A stretch of DNA of 64,000 nt from Phialocephala subalpina. Its lineage: Eukaryota; Ascomycota; Leotiomycetes; Helotiales; Mollisiaceae. Shown here one piece after another: positions 9,972-22,300 of the stretch (within the stretch, counting starts at the first letter, position 1; each line of letters begins with the position of its first letter). The translations under genes were made by a program, and so were the position numbers. The notes beneath the pieces were generated by a model that saw only the letters and a list, made by a program, of their open reading frames with translations, did no database searches and was not told where the DNA came from. The DNA is taken from contig FJOG01000011.1 of assembly GCA_900073065.1 (NCBI GenBank), positions 1,194,882-1,258,881 on the forward strand, given 5' to 3'.

Positions 9972-10740
9972 ATCTCAGACAGCACTTGATCGCCGCTAGT
10001 TCTCTCATATCGACTAGAAACTTCATATGCATATTCAATTAGAAAGAATGCTTAAGGGATCCGTATATTTCTCTTAAGAGGTGTTAAAAAATCACATTGC
10101 GGGTGGATGTCTGAAAGTTATCTTCAGCTAGAGTTGGAATATGGTTCGCGAAACTACACAGGCTTGGCCACATTGCCCGTCCTTGCCCCAACCTCGCGGC
10201 CGAACTAATCCAAGTGAATGGTCGTAAACTTGCAATTAGTGCACAATTGAAGAGTGGGTAATTGGGCTTTTACCAAACTCAATACGAATGTGATTATATT
10301 CAACTTTAAAATAGTCAAAGCGAGCTTTCGACACAATCTTTCGAGTTGTAATGGTTTTGCACAATTCAACTTTTCAGTGACAGGATTCTGAATGTGAAAC
10401 ATCTGATTTTTGACATGCACTTGGAAAGTGAAGTAACGGTCAGTGATCATTGCAACCAAGCTCTTTACAAGCGGCATACCAAATATCATTTCCGAGGTCT
10501 AGAAAACCGATTACTGAATCCACGATCTTATTCTGCAGCACTGCAAAGTGAGGAGAATTGGGCTATCTCAATAGTCTACAGTGACTCCAGCATCAGATCG
10601 GAACAGTCTACAATGACTCCAGCATCAAATCGTCAAATTATTGATAGCATCTTAAAAATGAGATCCAGTTTTGCAACCTTTTTTCCTTGGAGACAAATCT
10701 GAGATCCAAGAATCAATATCTTAGCCAACTTCCCCCAAAT
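9972..10740. other. transition into the AT-rich island; contains a decayed repeat related to 40.7 kb
   Basis: No gene is supported. The stretch 10506-10569 resembles 40698-40761 (shared core cacgatct, then gaggagaattgggc or gcaggagaattgggc), so a dispersed repeat is present. Within it, a 32-nt direct repeat (gtctacaatgactccagcatca type) occurs at about 10575 and 10606. Confidence 0.4.
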
Positions 10741-12809
10741 TTATTTCTAGTTTCTTGGTCTATTGAAGTCCTACAAATTATTTCTATTATTTTTACATAG
10801 CGATGATACTACTTTTTGAAAATGAGTTATTTATTAGATTACGGGTCGCTATTAGCCTTCGAATTACCGCTTTTTAACTCCAAATAAAATATCTCCTTAA
10901 TATGTTTTTTCTAATTTCCTTTTATATTATACCTCTCGCAATATTATCCTTCATGAATAATAACGGAATAAAGCGAAAACGTCGATAATTACCTCCTATT
11001 ACACGTGAAGTAATAAAAGCCAAAAAAGCCAAATATAATCAATTTAAGTATTATCCGCCAATTATAAAACCAACGACTAAAAGATATTTTCACGCGGTAA
11101 AACTATAAAAAGAGTATATAATATTCTTAGTATAATATTCTCCGACGTTAACGTGACAAGTTTCTTCAAGATTATATTCACGATAATAGGCTTTCTTTGT
11201 AGCGCCACGAGGATATCTCGTTGATTAAACGCTTAAGATATTTCGTGGAATAAGTATTTAATTCATTTGTTAGCGTTTTGATAAAGCGTATCACGTTAAA
11301 GACTCTTAAAAATACGTGGTTTTGTTTTTGGTTTATATATAAAAGAGAAATTGATAATATTATCTCGGAAAACGTAGGGATGGATATACTTTCCGTAAGT
11401 ATGCAAAATCGATATTTATAAAGAGGCTAACACGAGTCTTAATTTATTAAAATAAAACTTAAGAAGAAAAATCTTATGATAATCCGACGATAAAAAGTTA
11501 TAACTAATATATTAAACGTTATCTAATTATTAATAGGCTTATAATGCTATTATCCAGATAATTTCCTTTATCCCCGGTATATAATATAACTTAACTTCTT
11601 TTTGCTCTTGATAATATATACTAGAGCTAGGCTTAATATTATTATCGAATTATTAGTTTATCGCGGAAGTAACTAAGTAATATATTATAAAGTAAGCTTT
11701 TGATATCCCTTAAAATTATTAAGATTAACCTTTTTTACTTAGGATTTCGAATTAATTAGTCTTTTAATTAGACTAGAAAATACGTTTGAACTTATTTTAA
11801 AGGTTAGATTTTGTTACGAGAAAGGGAATTAAGATTAGGGAGGAAACGATTATAAGGATTACAAATAAGTAGTATTCCGTGAAGATTATACTTGCCGTGG
11901 AAAGTGTTCTATTACTTATTTCCTTGGTCTAATAATAGTTGATAACGTTTTCGATGACTTTAAAAGTCTAGGCCAGGTGAAGTACCTTAAATCTCTAGGT
12001 CTTAATTAGTGTTTACTTTTTAGATTTAAAAAGTCTAAGTTAAATTTGCTTGTCTTTTGGTATTGCGATAAGAGTAATATAATTTCTTTAGACTAAGTAA
12101 TGAATTATAACGAGGTGGTAAGAATTCTTGCGGAATTGGGAATATAATTAGAACTTCGAGATATTTTAAAACCGTATAATCTCCGTCGAGAAGCCGCTAA
12201 TAAATTTGAGGGTAAATTATACTCGAAACTTTTGGATTATAAATTTATGTAGTTAAGTGAAACTAAGATTAGCGCAAATTAGTATATTTAACTCTTAAGT
12301 TATATTATCAAAGTAATAGGGGAGAATTATATATCGAATATATCGGCTATTAATATCTAAGGGATTATAAATAACAAATCGCTTTGATAAGATTATATTT
12401 AAAAACTTCGAAATATAAGATTATATTTAAATTTAAATGCCTTTATTTACTTCCCTTTCTTAGAATATAAAGCTATTTTGGATAATCCGGAGCTTATATA
12501 ACTTGATGCTTATCTTAAGAGCCTCGAAGAAAAACGACGAATAGAAAGTAATAATAGTAAGCTTTATTAATAATATACTCGAGTAATATAAAAACGAAAA
12601 TATTATTTTGAATAATTTTATTATAAAGCTCGCATATAATTTCGAGATAACTTATTTGATCTCATTAACTTAAATAAGTTTCGAAAGATAATCCAAAACG
12701 GCGAGAACGAAATCTTTGCTAATAAAAACAACAAAAAACCGCTCGAAGTTCCTTGTCTTAAATTTATATTATCCGCCCATTTTCTTGATCGCTTTATGGT
12801 CGCCAATAG
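10741..12809 (+). pseudogene. RIP-degraded DUF3435-like (tyrosine recombinase-type) gene relic
   Basis: The DNA is very AT-rich and dotted with stops, yet plus-strand reading yields coherent stretches across changing frames. Examples are ITLKTLKNTWFCFWFIYKRE near 11300, YITQLNFFLLLITYTRARLS and IIIESLVYRE near 11570-11680, and LRDILKPYNLRREAANKF near 12160-12215, in the family order. The TYTGARPxxxxES-like block and the later LRR-AAN block are what DUF3435 proteins carry; this family includes Starship captain recombinases. Stops sit where Trp, Gln or Arg would be expected, which is RIP-type damage. The reading reaches the LTR at 12810, so the retrotransposon appears to have inserted into this gene. 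The assignment is by eye only. Confidence 0.45.
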
Positions 12810-13155
12810 TATAACGGTTGGCTCGCTCAACTAATTATAAGGTTGGTTGTATATGATAAAGATTAAGTGATTCCAATAAAAAGTAATATTTAAGCCTTGT
12901 TACCAAGTATAATATTAAGATATTATATTTAAGTTGAGCACGAAACTCTTATTTAAGGGAATCTTATCTGCTTATATAAAACCTTCTTACTCCTAGATCC
13001 CAGTGGATCCCTTGGAGTCCCCTGGAGTCCCACGGGGCTCTAACGGCTCCGTTACGTGACTTTAAGTCCCGTGCTCCCATGATTCTAGGGTCTATTATAA
13101 ACGAGCTTACTCGCTTATTGAGCTTATAGTCTACTAGATCATATGGGTTATAATA
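12810..13155 (-). repeat. 3' LTR of the chromovirus
   Basis: This is 346 bp, the same length as the copy at 19364-19709. The AT-rich flanks of the two LTRs differ by many transitions, but a GC-rich core (about 12985-13090) including gatcccagtggatccc and ggagtcccctggagtccc is nearly identical. A TATATAAAACC motif is conserved in plus orientation at about 12974. Confidence 0.85.
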
Positions 13156-13243
13156 TTATCCCTCTTTTAGCTAGCGTAGTCCCGACGCTTAAAGCGAGGT
13201 AAAGAAATATTATCCTAAGGTTATAATTTTTTTTTTTTAATAT

Positions 13244-13808
13244 ATCCTCTGATAGCGTTCGTAAATATAAAGAAAGAATTAAATTTGCCCGCGATATTAA
13301 AAACGCAAGTTTTAAAATGATACCTTATTCGCATTATATAAAAGAAAACCGGAAGTACGTAATAGCTTCCGAAAAATCGTTTTATTATATTAAGTGCATT
13401 TGTCGCAAGTATTGTGATAATTTATTTAATACCTAGGAGAAGAACGTTCCTCGGGAAAGTAATTAGGAAGTTATTAATCGGCAAGAACATAAGCTAAAGG
13501 AGTAAGAGGAGGAGGTAATAGCGAAAATATTACGTTTCCGGAAATAACATCATTTGCTTCGTGAGCGCCGCTCTAAAATGGCTATTTGAGGCCTTCGTTT
13601 TCTTGACGAGTTAGATGCTATAAAGGCAAAGGAGAAGGAGGAGCAAGAATGGCGCGAGCGCGAAGGCTCCATCGTATCTAGGCTTATCTTTTCCGACGCG
13701 ATTAATTTGTCCGCGGTCCTTGGTCTAGCCGACTAAAACATGGACCCTGCTTTCTGGGCAACCCTAGGTTTTAACGGTAAAACGATTTAAGCTTCTCAAG
13801 GCAGCTAA
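13244..13808 (+). pseudogene. antisense accessory ORF inside the chromovirus, RIP-interrupted
   Basis: One plus-strand frame reads through about 188 codons with only stop-type interruptions: SFYYIKCICRKYCDN, then VINRQEHKLKE, LLRERRSKMAI, GLRFLDELDAIKAKEKEEQE and MDPAFWATLGF. The stops fall at positions where Trp, Gln or Arg fits (TAG, TAA, TGA). The chain has a Cys cluster, a charged coiled-coil-like middle and a terminal PAFWATLGF. I recall similar ORFs accompanying fungal LTR elements, but I know of no function. Its 3' end overlaps the chromodomain codons of pol on the other strand by about 40 nt, and it sits downstream of the plus-strand TATA-like motif in the LTR. Confidence 0.6.
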
Positions 13809-14226
13809 GATTCCATTTGGGTTCCCATGTGTTTTCCGAATATAGGTATCCTTGCCATTTGATCAAATATTTAACTTGTTTTTTGACGCGTTAATAATCT
13901 AGGATATCTTCTATATTATATTCGGCGTTTAGGTTAATTAGTTCGATTTTAACTTTTAAAGCTCGCGATGCTCCTAGTAATGCTAGTTCGAGGAGGGATA
14001 TATAAAATACTGGGTGTATATTTATATTACTAGGTAAAATAAACTTGTAATTAATTAGACTTTTAATCTTTTTGATTTTATATAATCCGATTTTCTTATA
14101 ATTTAATTTATTGCTTAATCGTTTCGTTTTGATATTCCGACGAATTAAATAAACTTTATTCCCCTTTTTAAGCGTAAGTTCTATATTATAATGCCTATTA
14201 TAATATAATATTAATTTAATAGCCAT
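13768..14226 (-). pseudogene. integrase C-terminal region and chromodomain of the chromovirus
   Basis: An open stretch (14226-13891) reads KKGNKVYLIRRNIKTKRLSN, then KLNYKKIGLYKIKKI and INIHPVFYISLLELAL, the typical GPY/F-like end of gypsy integrases. After a stop it continues RVKKQVKYLIKWQGY, then SENTWEPKWNLSCLEKL, a chromodomain with its aromatic and W-E-P residues. Chromodomains steer integration to heterochromatin. Several residues show RIP-type changes. Confidence 0.8.
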
Positions 14227-14571
14227 AAATTATATATCTTCTGCAAGTCTTTCGCGTAAAAACTTTAACCTATTAATTTAAATCCTGGCATTTTGTGCTT
14301 TTAACTCTACTAAATATAATAATTAATATACCTTTAATTTATACTCATAATTAGTATAAAAGGGCAAAACTTTTATATTTTTTGTTATTATATTATTATA
14401 CGCGAATTATACTAATAGCAAAAATTCCGCCTAATTATTTTATTAGTAATTAACGTAATAATAAAGGTATATTTCCATAACCTAATTTAATCGTTTTATT
14501 TATTTGTTTATCTAGGGGTAAAAAGCTATTAAAAGCTTTTATTTGATTCCTAGTAGTACGATTAGGGTAAT

Positions 14572-14796
14572 TTAGAATTTCGAAGTAAAAAGCTTATTTT
14601 GGTCTAAAATAATCTCGTTTAATACCCCGTGGTTAACTACTATAATCCGCAAGAATATATAAGCCAAGTTTTTTGCCGTATATATCTTAGAGTATAAGAT
14701 CATATATGCGTATTTCGTGAGCCTATCCGTAATCATAAAGATAATATTATATTTAATACTTGATATTAGTTTTCTTGAGGGTAATAATTTTACCAC
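14572..14796 (-). pseudogene. integrase catalytic core fragment of the chromovirus
   Basis: The reading contains FMITDRLTKYAYMILYSKIY, then TAKNLAYIFLRIIVVNHGV and ILDQNKLFTSKF, matching the gypsy integrase core (V-DRLTKYAHF, HG-P--I-SDR---FTS-FW). The first catalytic Asp is present and the SDR Asp appears as LDQ. Stops bound the fragment on both sides. Confidence 0.78.
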
Positions 14797-15802
14797 GAAA
14801 TCCCAAGTAATAAACTTTTAAGCGCCTAAAGATATATTTAGTAATCGCATATTACTATAAGGAATATGCCTCGTGGCTTTATTCCGAATATATGTATCGC
14901 ATTTACTAATAACCTTAATAGCTTTCCCCTTAAGTCTTAAAATATAAAAATCCCTAGAGATTTACTTTATGGTTTTCGTAATTCCTTGGTATCCATAAGC
15001 TAAGAGTTTATACTATATCTTAATAAACTCTAATTAGAGGTTCTTAGGAATATAAAGTTTCCCTTGGAACTATAAAGCTTTAAACTTATTTATAAATAGC
15101 CTTATTAGTTATTATAAAGTTATCTTTGCGATAAAATCCTTATCGTAATTTCCTTTGAAATCATTAATAAGTATTATATCGATTAACTTCGAAATAATGG
15201 TAATTATTACCCCGTTAAATACTAAGCCGCTTTTAACTTCTTTAAGTATTATATATAAAAGTAATTTAATATCGTCTTAATATTCTAATTTCCGACTAAG
15301 AGTATTTACTTTACCGTTTTTTGATTCCTTAATATATAAAATCTTAAAGTTATATATAATTAACGTTTTAACTTATTATATTTATCTTCGATTAAATTCC
15401 TTTGTTATAATAAAAAATACTAAGTTCTTATGGTTAATATATACTTATACTTAATATTTCGATTTTTCTAAATAAATTCTTTATATTTAAAACGCTTTTA
15501 TAATCGCAAGTAGCTTTTTATTATAAATTTCATAATTTAATTTTATTAGTAATATTTTGCGAGAATAATATGCGATTAGTTACTATTTGCCTTACTCGCC
15601 GGGCTAATTAAATATTACGCTAATTATAAAGTCTAATATATTCGTTTTGATAACGATATATTTATCTAAGTTAAACGTAAAAAGGAATAATATTTCCGTG
15701 AAGCGTTATTTGAGTTAATTAAAGGCGCATTAGGCTTTATTTATCTATTTAAACGTTTAGTCCTTTTTCGTTAATTCCGTTAAGGGAATTATCACCGCAA
15801 AA

Positions 15803-16190
15803 NNNNNNNNNNNNNNNNNNNNNNNNNNNNNNNNNNNNNNNNNNNNNNNNNNNNNNNNNNNNNNNNNNNNNNNNNNNNNNNNNNNNNNNNNNNNNNNNNN
15901 NNNNNNNNNNNNNNNNNNNNNNNNNNNNNNNNNNNNNNNNNNNNNNNNNNNNNNNNNNNNNNNNNNNNNNNNNNNNNNNNNNNNNNNNNNNNNNNNNNNN
16001 NNNNNNNNNNNNNNNNNNNNNNNNNNNNNNNNNNNNNNNNNNNNNNNNNNNNNNNNNNNNNNNNNNNNNNNNNNNNNNNNNNNNNNNNNNNNNNNNNNNN
16101 NNNNNNNNNNNNNNNNNNNNNNNNNNNNNNNNNNNNNNNNNNNNNNNNNNNNNNNNNNNNNNNNNNNNNNNNNNNNNNNNNNNNNNNNNN
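15803..16190. other. assembly gap (388 N)
   Basis: The run of N interrupts the RT/RNase H region of the chromovirus. The sequence on both sides is equally AT-rich and belongs to the same element. Confidence 0.99.
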
Positions 16191-16740
16191 TACCCTTATA
16201 TAAAGCGTTAGTAAAAGTTCGCAAATCCTAAAAAAGACTATATATCCTTAATTATCTTAGGTACTTATTAACTAAGTATTATTAATACCTTCGTAGGGTT
16301 TATTAATAAGCCTTTAGCTAAGATTACATAGCCTAGGAAATCTATTTTTTCCATATGAAATTCGTATTCCTTAGGTTTATAAACTAAGTTTATATCCCTT
16401 AAAGTAGTTAATACCACTTTAATATTATTAATATATCTAGCGAGCATTTTAAAATATATTAAAATATTATCTAAATAACAAATAATTATAATATCTAAAA
16501 ATAGCTATAAAATAATATTTATTATGCGTATATATATAGCTAATATATTAATTAAGCCAAATAATATAATTAAATATTCGTAATATCCGTGTTTTATTCT
16601 AAACGCTATTTTTTATTCTTTTCCTTTTTTTATTTAAACTAAATTATAAACTCCACGCAAATTTAACTTATTAAAAACCTTAGCTCCTTGAAGTTTATCA
16701 CATAGCTTATCTACTAGTAATAATAAATATTAATTCTTAA

Positions 16741-16860
16741 TAATAATCTCGTTGATTTTCCGGTAGTTAATATATAATCATTTCGATCTATCTTTCTTTG
16801 GTATAAATAATATTAGGCTACCTACTAATAAAGTCGATAATCATATAAATCCTTTTATTA
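16741..16860 (-). pseudogene. reverse transcriptase fragment of the chromovirus
   Basis: The minus strand reads KGFIWLSTLLVGSLILFIPK, then KDRSKWLYINYRKINEI, which aligns with the conserved RT block [32 protein letters not shown] of gypsy elements. Further RT and RNase H sequence lies on both sides but is broken by stops and by the N gap. Confidence 0.75.
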
Positions 16861-18739
16861 AATTCTTATCGATATATTCCTTAAGTATCCTCAAGTCGTC
16901 CGCCAATATCTAGTAAATAGGCAAATATAATGATTCCTTTCCGTTTTATAGGGGTATCTCGTAGTCTTATTGCCTATACTTAGGGAGTACTTTAATTTCT
17001 TTCTTATTCCTAAAAAAGTTTAAAAACTCGTAGTATTTTATTAGTATTTACTTTAATAATAAATCTTAGGTATAATATCCTAGTTCTCTTAAGGAAATAG
17101 CGTAAATTTCTTTTTAGTTATTCGTTTTTATCTCGATAAACGAAATCCTATAAATTTAATATTTATTAAATATAAGTATTTTCTTAACCTAATTAATCAT
17201 TAGGTTATACTATCTAATTTATGGCATCCCAAGTATAAATAAGTAATTAATATTTACTACGTCAAAGTTTATTCTCTTAGTATATCCTCGTTATATAATT
17301 ATAATTTACGGTATTATTTCCACGTTAATTTATTCGGAATTTAACGGGCTTTTATTAACTATAATAATAAGGTATAATCGTGATTTGATTATTATAGCCT
17401 ATTTATTATTTAATATTAATTATTTTAACACGTAATTACTTATTACTCCCAAATCGATTATTACTTTAATCTTATATATACTTATTTATACCATATAAAA
17501 TAATTATCCGGCGTTTCTTCTAACGATATAAACCTTTTTATACCATTATTTACTAAGTATATCTTCCCACTAGTAGCTTAACCCGTTAGCGTAAATAAGC
17601 CGGAATATACGCCCTATACCAAGTAGTAACTATATTACTCGTTTAAAGGTTTCCTCGTGATATATAAAATCGTTTTTTATATTTTGCCACGTTTTTCGGC
17701 TCGCGCTTTCCGCGAATACCTCGTAATATCGCCCTATTACGAGTTCGTGATTAAGTATAAGAAGAATATTATTTAGTATAAATAGCTATTATATATAATA
17801 GCTAGTATTATTACGCTATTTCCATTTAATCCGTTGATAATCTTAATATATAACTTCGTATATTTGGCCGTATTTTGGTCCTCTCGAATTTAATTACGGT
17901 TTAATATACTAAGCTTCTTTATCCAGATTTTGCTATTCGCGAGTATAAACTATAAGATTATCTTCTCGTTAATAGATATATTACTCTTATTTTACTCGTG
18001 GGTAATATTCTGGTTAAAAGCTTAATGCTATAAGAGACCCTAATAACCCCTAGTTATTATATCTTAGTGGTTCTTCGTCCTTTGACTTAGAGTTTTCCAC
18101 AAATAGCTAATAACGGTTAACTAAAGTCTTAATTCTATCGAATTACCTTACTAAATCGTTTATATTATCGTTTATTCTATTAATCCTTTGCTATTAATTA
18201 TCCTTTAAAAGCTTTTCTCTTGCCGCTTATCTAGCGAAGTTTATTACTTACTCCTTTTAGAACCTCTAAAGGTTTTCTTCGGGGATTAATCAAAACGTTC
18301 TTAAATCGTCCTTTAGTTTAAACCACTTATTTTAAATGTTAATTTATTATTCGTTTAATTTCTCGTTCGTATATAATACTCTCCTCGTGATTATATATAC
18401 CTAATAGGGTTTATTATAACCTCTACGTTTAATCGCGTTAACTTATTTCTTCGGGCGTTTATTTTATGGTTTTTTATTCCCATATAAACTAACTATATAT
18501 CCTGGAAGGCCATATTCAAAGTATAACTTCTTTTCGTGATATCGATTTATTTTTTCTTTAGAGGATTATTTTTTCTTTCCCTTAAAGGTAACGTTAATCT
18601 CTATAAGTTACAATTAGTAACTATAAGAATTGGAGTTCTTTTTGCTTAATTTCTTATAATTATACCCGATTAAATATTATCCCTTTTTCTCTAAAGATTA
18701 TTTAAATAATTAATTATCGATTTAAATTATTATATTAAT

Positions 18740-19030
18740 TATCTTTTATAAGTCCTTAGGTTTATCGCGATATATAAACTCGTTTTTAATTATATCCCGA
18801 AGCCTTTTATAAAATTAAACCATTAATATTTTGTTATTCTAATTAATATATCCCACGTATTATTAAAACTTAGCTATATAGGCAAAAGTAGCGCCATATT
18901 AATATAGCCCTTAGAGCTTCCTTTCAACTAATCTTTCTTTATTCATATCTCTAAATGCCTTGGAAATCTTGCTCTTAAACCTATTAAAAGTTCTAAAGAT
19001 TTCCATAATAAAGTTATCCCATTTGCTGGC
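18740..19030 (-). pseudogene. gag fragment of the chromovirus
   Basis: The minus strand reads EIFRTFNRFKSKISKAFRDM, then NKERLVERKL and ATFAYIAKF, with stops between. This matches the capsid region of fungal gypsy gag (AFGD-D-ER-AE--L--L-Q---A--YA--F). It lies between the 5' LTR and the RT, as expected. Confidence 0.65.
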
Positions 19031-19363
19031 ATTTAATCCGCAATTAAAGTAATCTTTTTATGCCATTTTAATCTAATTAAAAGTAATACTTATAAGAAAA
19101 GTAATTACTTATAATATTTCCTTAAATTTTGCCCTAAATTTATTTTTATTAAACTTAATATATATCGTGTATTATATAAAGTAAAGGCATAGCTTATTTC
19201 GTGTTTTATTATATGGGTTAAATTCATGAACTTTTGGCGTTTTAGAAACCGCGCTAATCTCGACCGATAATAGTATAAACTTAAGAGTTAATTTGGTAAA
19301 TAAGGATCTAATAATAAATATAATAGAATATTTAACTAGTATTATAAGAGATAATACTCAAAG

Positions 19364-19709
19364 TATAACGGTTAGCTCGCTTAATTAACTATAAGGTTAG
19401 TTATATATGATAAGGACTAAGTAATTCCAATAAAAAATAATATTTAAATTTTATTACTAAGTATAATATTAAGATATTATATTTGAGTTAAGCATAAAGC
19501 TCCTATCTAAGGGAATCTTATCTGCTTATATAAAACCTTTTTACTCCTAGATCCCAGTGGATCCCTTGGAGTCCCCTGGAGTCCCACGGGGCTTTAGCGG
19601 CTCCATCACGTGACCCTAAGTCCCGTGCTCCCATGATCCTAGGGTTTACTATAGACGAGCTTACTCGCTTACTAAGCCTATGGTCCACTAGATCATATGG
19701 GTTATAATA
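19364..19709 (-). repeat. 5' LTR of the chromovirus
   Basis: This is the 346-bp partner of 12810-13155, beginning tataacggtt and ending gggttataata on the plus strand. On the minus strand these read as the TG...CA ends expected of an LTR, after C-to-T/G-to-A change. The same GC-rich core and TATATAAAACC motif are kept. Confidence 0.85.
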
Positions 19710-21900
19710 AACGGCTTCTAGAGATAAACTTCTTATTATGATTTTATTCCGGATATTAGCCTTATTTAAAGTTATTACTATAATCGGAGATATATATCAC
19801 TTAAGCGTACGCGTTTATGATAGAGGGTAATCGTAAAGTAAAATCAAAAATGCTATTTATTATTATCGTCTTGTCGAATCTAAGAGCTCGAGGTTTACTT
19901 TCTTATGGAAAGCATGCTTACGCTAGGCATATAGCTTAAAACACGTGATATTTATTCTAACAAAAGTCTTTGTAATCTCTATAATCCAGAAGAATATATC
20001 TATTACTACTTAGAAGAAGCACCAATCGAAAGTTACTACCTAATTTATAATTAGCAAATAGTAAATATTTCTAATAACTAGTAAACGGATTATATACACG
20101 ATTACTTTAGTCGTATATATAAAGAGAAAGCAAAAGTAATATTCTCGCTAACGCGTTTTTAGCATTATAAATAAGGGAAATGCAAAATTATATTCGTCTA
20201 AAAATCTAATTACTTTCCAAAAGACTTTGCTAATGATATATTCGATGTTAAATAGTAGCGAAATCTTAGAGCCAAAGAGTCGAAACGCTTGAATGATTTG
20301 AGGCGCAAAAAAGGGTTTAACGTTAGTCCTAATTAAGTAATTTAATCACGAAAGTCGATATTAACTTACTTTATATAATATTTGGCGAAAGATTTAACTT
20401 TTTGTCTTTAAGACAAATATAGTCTTTAGTGCGCTTCCGAGTAAGATCTTAAGCGTTACTTGTGAAAGTCACATAGAGTCACCTTAAAGCAGACCTATTT
20501 TGAGCCGAAGTTTTACTTCGAGTATCTCGATAATAGTTAATTTACTAATGAATTCGATTGAGAAAATTATTGCGAGATTTATATAAAAGCTTTTTATTAT
20601 AGTCTTAATCTCGCATGGTCTTATTATATGCTTATAGCTGGTCTATAGTACCTTTTCTATCTGAATACTAAAATGTTATTCTCGAAGCGATTTATTTAAT
20701 TTATGAATAAAGGGATATTTAACCGTTATATAAACGGCTATAAAAAGGCTTTTTGCGATTATCCGCTAAAGTATCCCGTTTAACTATGTATAAAAGACTT
20801 ATTTCCAAGTTATTTCGAGTTATAAATTCATTTTTTTAACGTTTATAATTATAAGTTAAAGGGATTTACGCGTAATCGTGGATTATAACAGAATAATATT
20901 AAGTCTTGCCTATAGCCCGATTATTTGCAAGAGCAAAATAATATGGAATATAACGTTAACGAGATTAAAGATATATTTAAAGAGAAGTTTAATAATTAGG
21001 TACTTGATTTGGAAGATAAGAGCAAAAACGGGGAAAATGATTAGGCGAATAATAGTGATAATAGATCAAAAGGTGGAATAAAGGATAGTATTTTACTTTT
21101 GAAAGATTAAAGTAAATGGAAGTTATTAGATGTTTATTTATGTAAACGTTAGAAATACTAAGAAACTTTTGATTTTCCCACGCAACCAAATTCCCTTGGA
21201 GGTCCCCGCAAGCGATAATTTCGTAGTGAGCTAGCCTTAGGCCTATAGTTGGCAACTTATGTAACTGCAAGATTTAGTCACCCGCGACCTTAATGAAATG
21301 CACTATCTTAAGCATATGAAAAGTAAGACAACGCGGAGAAATTATAAATATTGCCACTTGAATATACTTTATATTTAAGCTGCGTCACGCGAAGGTCGTC
21401 GATTACCTTGTCCTATACTATTAACCGCAATTCTCGAGGGAGATATTACTTTGATACTTCGTATTTGGTTTTGTCCACTCATTGATTTCGTTGATATTAC
21501 ATATGGAGGTAACTTTAATTAGACGTTTCTATTGAAAAGGACATCAAAAGTAATAATTAATGCTCTCGCTTATATAACTATATTAGGATAGAGTGGGAGC
21601 CTCTTGATTTACGCGCTTAAACGTATAATAGGTTACCAAGGTATCCAACAAAAGTGGTTAATCGCTTGGCGTCTCACTAGATGCCTTTATTCGAGTAAAT
21701 CGAGCTATGATCTAGATCTTAGACCTCGGATCTTAGATATAAAGGATGCGGGCGTTTGATAAGGATATAGCCGCTAAGGCCGTATTTGATATTCTTATTC
21801 GAGTAGGCTAAGCGTAATACGGTTTTCTAGATCTTAGACCTCGGATTTGGGAGACGAAGAATGCAAAAGGGGGCCGAGAGGCGGGGAGGGGTAGGGAGGG
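19710..21900. other. AT-rich, RIP-damaged sequence beyond the chromovirus
   Basis: This presumably continues the host element into which the chromovirus inserted. Patches of plus-strand reading without stops (for example TIIGDIYHLSVRVYDRG near 19780, and an acidic tail near 21000-21080) suggest the DUF3435-like relic continues, but I cannot assign domains. At 21711-21734 and 21826-21849 a 20-bp motif (ctagatcttagacctcggat) is repeated as part of a roughly 110-bp degenerate repeat. Base composition returns to normal near 21860. Confidence 0.45.
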
Positions 21901-22189
21901 GTTTAATAGGGATAGGACAAAGCGAGCGCCTCATTTAGTATCTAAGTATTAAGCTAGGATAACTGAGATCCCGAAATCTTGAACTGAGATTCAGAATAAT
22001 CGGGATTAGGACTAGAATCCCAAAAAGGAAAGAGGGGGAATAGCTACATCTTAGTTAATCTCGTGCTATTAATAGCATTCCTAACAACTTCTAACCCGCT
22101 GTATACTTCTCCTTATTTCTCAGGCTGGTTGGCGTTTGCGGGTTGCACGGGATTGGTTCATTAGCACCCGCAGCTCGATTCTGCCTTCA

Positions 22190-22300
22190 TAATTACGTAC
22201 GAAATGAAAGGTCTTGGGGGGAATAACCGATATCCCTGCGAGGCGAGAATCTCATAGTACACTCGACTACTTTACCCTGACCGCGAAAATCTTAACACAA
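22190..22300 (-). repeat. possible tRNA-Gly-derived remnant (SINE-like)
   Basis: On the minus strand, gtagtcgagtgtactatgag, then attctcgcctcgcagggat and cggttattcccc, resemble the D arm, anticodon arm (ATTCTCGCC) and T arm of a glycine tRNA, with damage in the B box (GGTTATTCC in place of GGTTCGATTCC). It cannot fold as a functional tRNA. The resemblance may be chance. Confidence 0.25.

Larger units (their letters stand above)
12810..19709 (-). mobile_element. Ty3/gypsy chromovirus, RIP-inactivated, full length with LTRs
   Basis: Two 346-bp direct repeats bound a 6.9-kb element whose gag-pol remnants run on the minus strand in the order gag (about 19.0 kb), reverse transcriptase (about 16.8 kb), integrase (14.8-13.9 kb), chromodomain (13.9-13.77 kb) and 3' LTR. 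A purine tract (aaaagagggataa on the minus strand, 13156-13170) abuts the 3' LTR as expected for a polypurine tract. Flanking pentamers aatag (12805-12809) and aacgg (19710-19714) differ only by two transitions, so they could be a target-site duplication altered by RIP. Every domain is interrupted by stops, so the element is dead. An antisense ORF (13244-13808) and an N gap (15803-16190) lie inside. Confidence 0.85.

Noticed and set aside
13200..13235. Poly-T tract as a terminator
   Set aside because: The AT-rich, RIP-modified context makes such runs uninformative.
22190..22300. A functional tRNA-Gly gene
   Set aside because: The B box is damaged and the acceptor stem does not pair, so it is at most a remnant.
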